64,000 bases of DNA, from positions 372,001-436,000 of the forward strand of contig NZ_JAAOIW010000004.1 in assembly GCF_011440305.1 (NCBI RefSeq), read 5' to 3'. Numbering within the stretch: the stretch's first letter is position 1; the number at the start of each line of letters is the position of its first letter. The position numbers and the translations under genes are program-made. The notes beneath the pieces were generated by a model. That model did no database searches, was not told the DNA's origin, and was given only the letters and a program-made list of their open reading frames with translations. Positions 61,286 through 64,000 of the stretch are shown in pieces. This DNA comes from Paenibacillus agricola (GTDB lineage Bacteria > Bacillota > Bacilli > Paenibacillales > NBRC-103111).

Positions 61286-62814
61286 CCAGAGATGGGGCGT
61301 TCAACCTGGCTACAACCAATAAAACCAAGCAACCGTTTGCTTCAGACTTGGCCACCAATCGGCAACAGATGGAGCTTGTATTTGCCAATTGCCATGATAT
61401 GGTGTTCGAAATCTGGAATTACGGTGATGAGCTACAGTTTGAAGCTATGACCGTCTACTGCTGCTCGTTGGTTAGTATGCAGAAGCACAAGATCCTGGAG
61501 CAAACGCTATCGGATTTGGTTTTTCACCGAGCGGGCATTGCAGAACCTGTAACCCCTACGTTCGTAAGCAGCTATTTCGGCAATAAGGGGGTAACCAAGC
61601 ATCCTTTTTTTCTTATTTGCACTTTAGAGGAAGCCTATAAATGGCTGATGGACGGGCATGTCGTTATTTTAATTGACCAATGGGATGAAGCGATTGTTTA
61701 CCGAACTGAAGGACCCAGCAAAAGACAGGTAACTGAACCCGTCAATGAACCCGTCGTACATGGCCCTCGTGAGGGCACTGTTGAAAATTTGGAAATAAAT
61801 ATCGGAATGCTGCGACAACGGATTAAAAATCCCCAATTCAAAATCGAATATTTCTATGCGGGTGAAATCGCCCGAAACAAAATCGTTTTTGGCTACCTTG
61901 AAGGAGTAGTAAATCCTGAGGTGCTGCTGGAATTCCGCTCCCGCATTGCCGGCATGGAACAATACGAGGTGCTGGAAACCTCTTATCTGGAGGATTGGAT
62001 CGAGGATTCCCATTACACCCCCTTCCCACAAGTCCGTTACACAGAGCGAACTGATTCTGCTGCTGCCTCGCTTATGGATGGAAAAATTATCGTCATGGTA
62101 GAAAATTCTCCAATGATCATGATTTGCCCTGCGCTATTCGTCGAATTTATGGGAACAAGCGAGGATTATTATGTAAGGTCGGTGTTTGCAACATTTGTAC
62201 GGCTATTAAGAATTATCGCTTTTCTGATCGCACTTACATTGCCCAGCATTTATATCGCCCTCTCCACCTTCCATCCCGAGCTTATCCCTACCGTGCTGCT
62301 GTTAGCCATTCTTGATACCAGAGAGGGCATTCCCTTCCCTGCCTTCGTTGAGGCTTTAATTATGGAGGTATCCTTCGAGCTGCTGCGCGAAGCCGGTATC
62401 CGCCTCCCCCGCCCTGTGGGATCAGCCGTCAGTATTGTTGGTGCTCTCGTAATCGGACAAGCCGCCATCATGGCCAAGATTGCTTCGCCCATCATGGTAA
62501 TCGTAATAGCTACTACAGGGATTGCTTCCTTTGCTATCCCCCATTATGATATTGCGATCGCCATTCGCGTGCTGCGTTTTCCGATGATGATTGCTGCGGG
62601 GCTGATGGGCGGCTATGGATTGATGGCTGCATTTTTGTTGACGTTGCTCCATATGACTTGCCTGCATACGTTGGGCCAGCCCTACCTGTCTTCGTTGGCA
62701 CCACTAAAAATTCGGGACCTACGCGATATATTCATCCGTGTTCCCCTGGAATATTTCTTGCGTTCCCCGCGTAACCGCCGTCTCCATCGTTCTGGAGGCA
62801 ATAACCGCAGCTAG
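61261..62814 (+). CDS. Spore germination receptor A subunit (GerAA/GerKA family)
   Basis: This 517-residue protein has the GerA layout: a hydrophilic N-terminal half and a membrane half with about five helices. Motifs include RRIKNPQFKIEYF-type sequence near residue 185, and later LALPSIYIAL, TREGIPFPAFVEALIMEVSFELLREAGIRLPRPVG and IGQAAI, all typical. The start is uncertain: ATG at 61261 lacks a ribosome site and is probably coupled to the B gene. An ATG at 61201 is less likely. Confidence 0.9.
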   Translation: MAAQYEEITRDGAFNLATTNKTKQPFASDLATNRQQMELVFANCHDMVFEIWNYGDELQFEAMTVYCCSLVSMQKHKILEQTLSDLVFHRAGIAEPVTPTFVSSYFGNKGVTKHPFFLICTLEEAYKWLMDGHVVILIDQWDEAIVYRTEGPSKRQVTEPVNEPVVHGPREGTVENLEINIGMLRQRIKNPQFKIEYFYAGEIARNKIVFGYLEGVVNPEVLLEFRSRIAGMEQYEVLETSYLEDWIEDSHYTPFPQVRYTERTDSAAASLMDGKIIVMVENSPMIMICPALFVEFMGTSEDYYVRSVFATFVRLLRIIAFLIALTLPSIYIALSTFHPELIPTVLLLAILDTREGIPFPAFVEALIMEVSFELLREAGIRLPRPVGSAVSIVGALVIGQAAIMAKIASPIMVIVIATTGIASFAIPHYDIAIAIRVLRFPMMIAAGLMGGYGLMAAFLLTLLHMTCLHTLGQPYLSSLAPLKIRDLRDIFIRVPLEYFLRSPRNRRLHRSGGNNRS

Positions 62815-62829
62815 AGAGGAGCTCCGTCC

Positions 62830-64000
62830 ATGCATAAACTGGCAGCCACCATTATGCTTTCTATTACGATTGCCGTGACAACTGGATGCTGGAACAAGCT
62901 GGAGCTTACCGATTGGGGCTTTGTACAAGCCGCCGCCATCGACGAAACGGCGGATGGACGCATTCGCTTGACCTCACAAGTTTACAAGCCCGGCGGCTCG
63001 GACAAGCCAAGTATGGAAGCCTCCCAAGGCTCTACCTTTATTGATATTATTAACGAAAACGAAACCGTCTATGGCGCTTCGCTTGATGCTACCAATGAGC
63101 TAGGCAGAAATCTGCAATGGAGCCATATGCGTGTACTGCTAATCAGTGAGGATATTGCGAGGCATAAAAATATCGGGGAGCTGCTTGATTTTTTTTCGCG
63201 TACCCATGAACCCAGAGGAACCGTAGCCATCCTGATTACAAACGGAGCGGCAAGCCCCTATTTGACATTAAAGCCCTTGATCGAAAGCACGATGGGGCAG
63301 CAGCTTAAATCGATCGAGCAATTAGCCCATGACCAATCTAGCAAAACGTTAGAGGTCACGCTAACCGATGTATTCAAGCTGTCCAAAGAACCTTTTTCTA
63401 CATTAACGATTCCTTATGTGAGCCGTGTTAAAGAAGCTCAAGAAGTGGCTACTGTTTCCGGAATCGCCGTTCTTAATTTCCCTGAAGGCAAGATTAGCAG
63501 CATTATCCCTAGTGAGCGCACCCCTTATTTGCTCATGCTCATGGATCAGTACAAAGGCGGATTGATCACTATCCCTTGCTCAGGCCCTAATAAAGATGCA
63601 CCATCCAGCTATGATTCCTTTCGCGTTAACAAGCTACACACCTCCTTGAACCCAAGCCTTCGCAACGACAAGCTTTTTTTGCAAATCCGTATCGTCATGG
63701 AAGGGACAGTAGGGGAATTAAGCTGCTCAAGGACGATTTCTGAAGCGGAGATAAAGGATTTTACTACTCGAATTAAGCAGAAGGTGGAAAAGCAAATCCG
63801 TGATACCTTCGTCTATATTCAGAAGCAAAAAGCCGATGTGATCGGGATAGGCATCGAGCTTCACCGTTGGCATAATAGCTTGTGGAAAACATGGAAGCCG
63901 GATTGGAAGGAGCATTTTGCGGAAAGCGACTTTACGATTGATGTGGACGTCTCCTTAATTAGCACCGGCGTATATGCAGGTAAACCTTTCTCAGCCAATA
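62830..64000 (+). CDS. Spore germination receptor C subunit, lipoprotein (GerAC family), 3' truncated by window
   Basis: The frame opens at ATG 62830 with GAGGAG upstream and runs off the end after 390 codons, close to full length. It has a lipoprotein signal ending VTTGC (C20) and then WNKLELTDWGFVQAAAID, the typical GerC start. It lies 15 bp after the A gene and completes the receptor with order B-A-C. Confidence 0.92.
   Translation, partial: MHKLAATIMLSITIAVTTGCWNKLELTDWGFVQAAAIDETADGRIRLTSQVYKPGGSDKPSMEASQGSTFIDIINENETVYGASLDATNELGRNLQWSHMRVLLISEDIARHKNIGELLDFFSRTHEPRGTVAILITNGAASPYLTLKPLIESTMGQQLKSIEQLAHDQSSKTLEVTLTDVFKLSKEPFSTLTIPYVSRVKEAQEVATVSGIAVLNFPEGKISSIIPSERTPYLLMLMDQYKGGLITIPCSGPNKDAPSSYDSFRVNKLHTSLNPSLRNDKLFLQIRIVMEGTVGELSCSRTISEAEIKDFTTRIKQKVEKQIRDTFVYIQKQKADVIGIGIELHRWHNSLWKTWKPDWKEHFAESDFTIDVDVSLISTGVYAGKPFSAN

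Overview
The window looks like chromosomal DNA of a spore-forming, Gram-positive Paenibacillus- or Bacillus-like bacterium. The signs are a three-gene nutrient germinant receptor (gerB-A-C order), an AprX-type intracellular subtilisin, ecsAB, a BmrC/BmrD-like ABC pair, a YesM/YesN two-component pair beside an LplABC-type sugar ABC transporter, a Gram-positive BirA operator, and strong AGGAGG-type ribosome-binding sites. The calls rest on reading motifs by eye; no database search was made. No rRNA, tRNA or CRISPR array was seen.

Layout. 0-5 kb: end of an iron-siderophore ABC importer (FecCD permease, ATPase), M32 carboxypeptidase, a HesB/YqkB-like protein and a beta-carbonic anhydrase. 5-8.4 kb (minus): DUF309 protein, OmpR-type regulator and sensor kinase with overlapping ends, followed by a lipoprotein. 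8.6-10.5 kb: secreted GH18-type protein with six N-terminal repeats. 10.6-20.5 kb (minus): a SmtB/CzrA-like metal sensor, then a catabolic block read in the order YesM-type kinase, YesN-type regulator, solute-binding lipoprotein, two permeases, amidohydrolase, Rieske protein. 20.6-22.7 kb: a YyaL-type thioredoxin-domain gene broken by a 17-bp insertion.

22.7-25.9 kb is an accessory patch: a degenerate group II intron end, a cytochrome P450 and a YheCD-type ATP-grasp protein. 25.9-31.9 kb is a tightly packed biotin operon, bioA-D-B-F-(BioH-like)-C, behind a BirA operator. 32-41.6 kb holds small hypothetical proteins, an SDR/TetR divergent pair, a MerR regulator, AprX, an ADP-ribosyltransferase-like protein, a nitroreductase/MarR operon with two palindromic operators, and an M20 dipeptidase. 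41.7-50.5 kb: an SH3/glucosaminidase protein, a PadR-led operon of membrane proteins built from a repeated two-helix motif, an MFS exporter, small ORFs and a heterodimeric ABC exporter.

50.5-55.7 kb is an insertion-sequence graveyard (IS66, IS4, another DDE element and IS1182 fragments, plus a 128-bp MITE-like element). It surrounds an intact AT-rich TetR regulator and FAD monooxygenase that appear to have been acquired together. 55.8-64 kb returns to core-like genes: a YolD-like protein, ecsAB, a YpfJ-type zinc peptidase, small ORFs and the ger operon, whose C gene runs off the window end.
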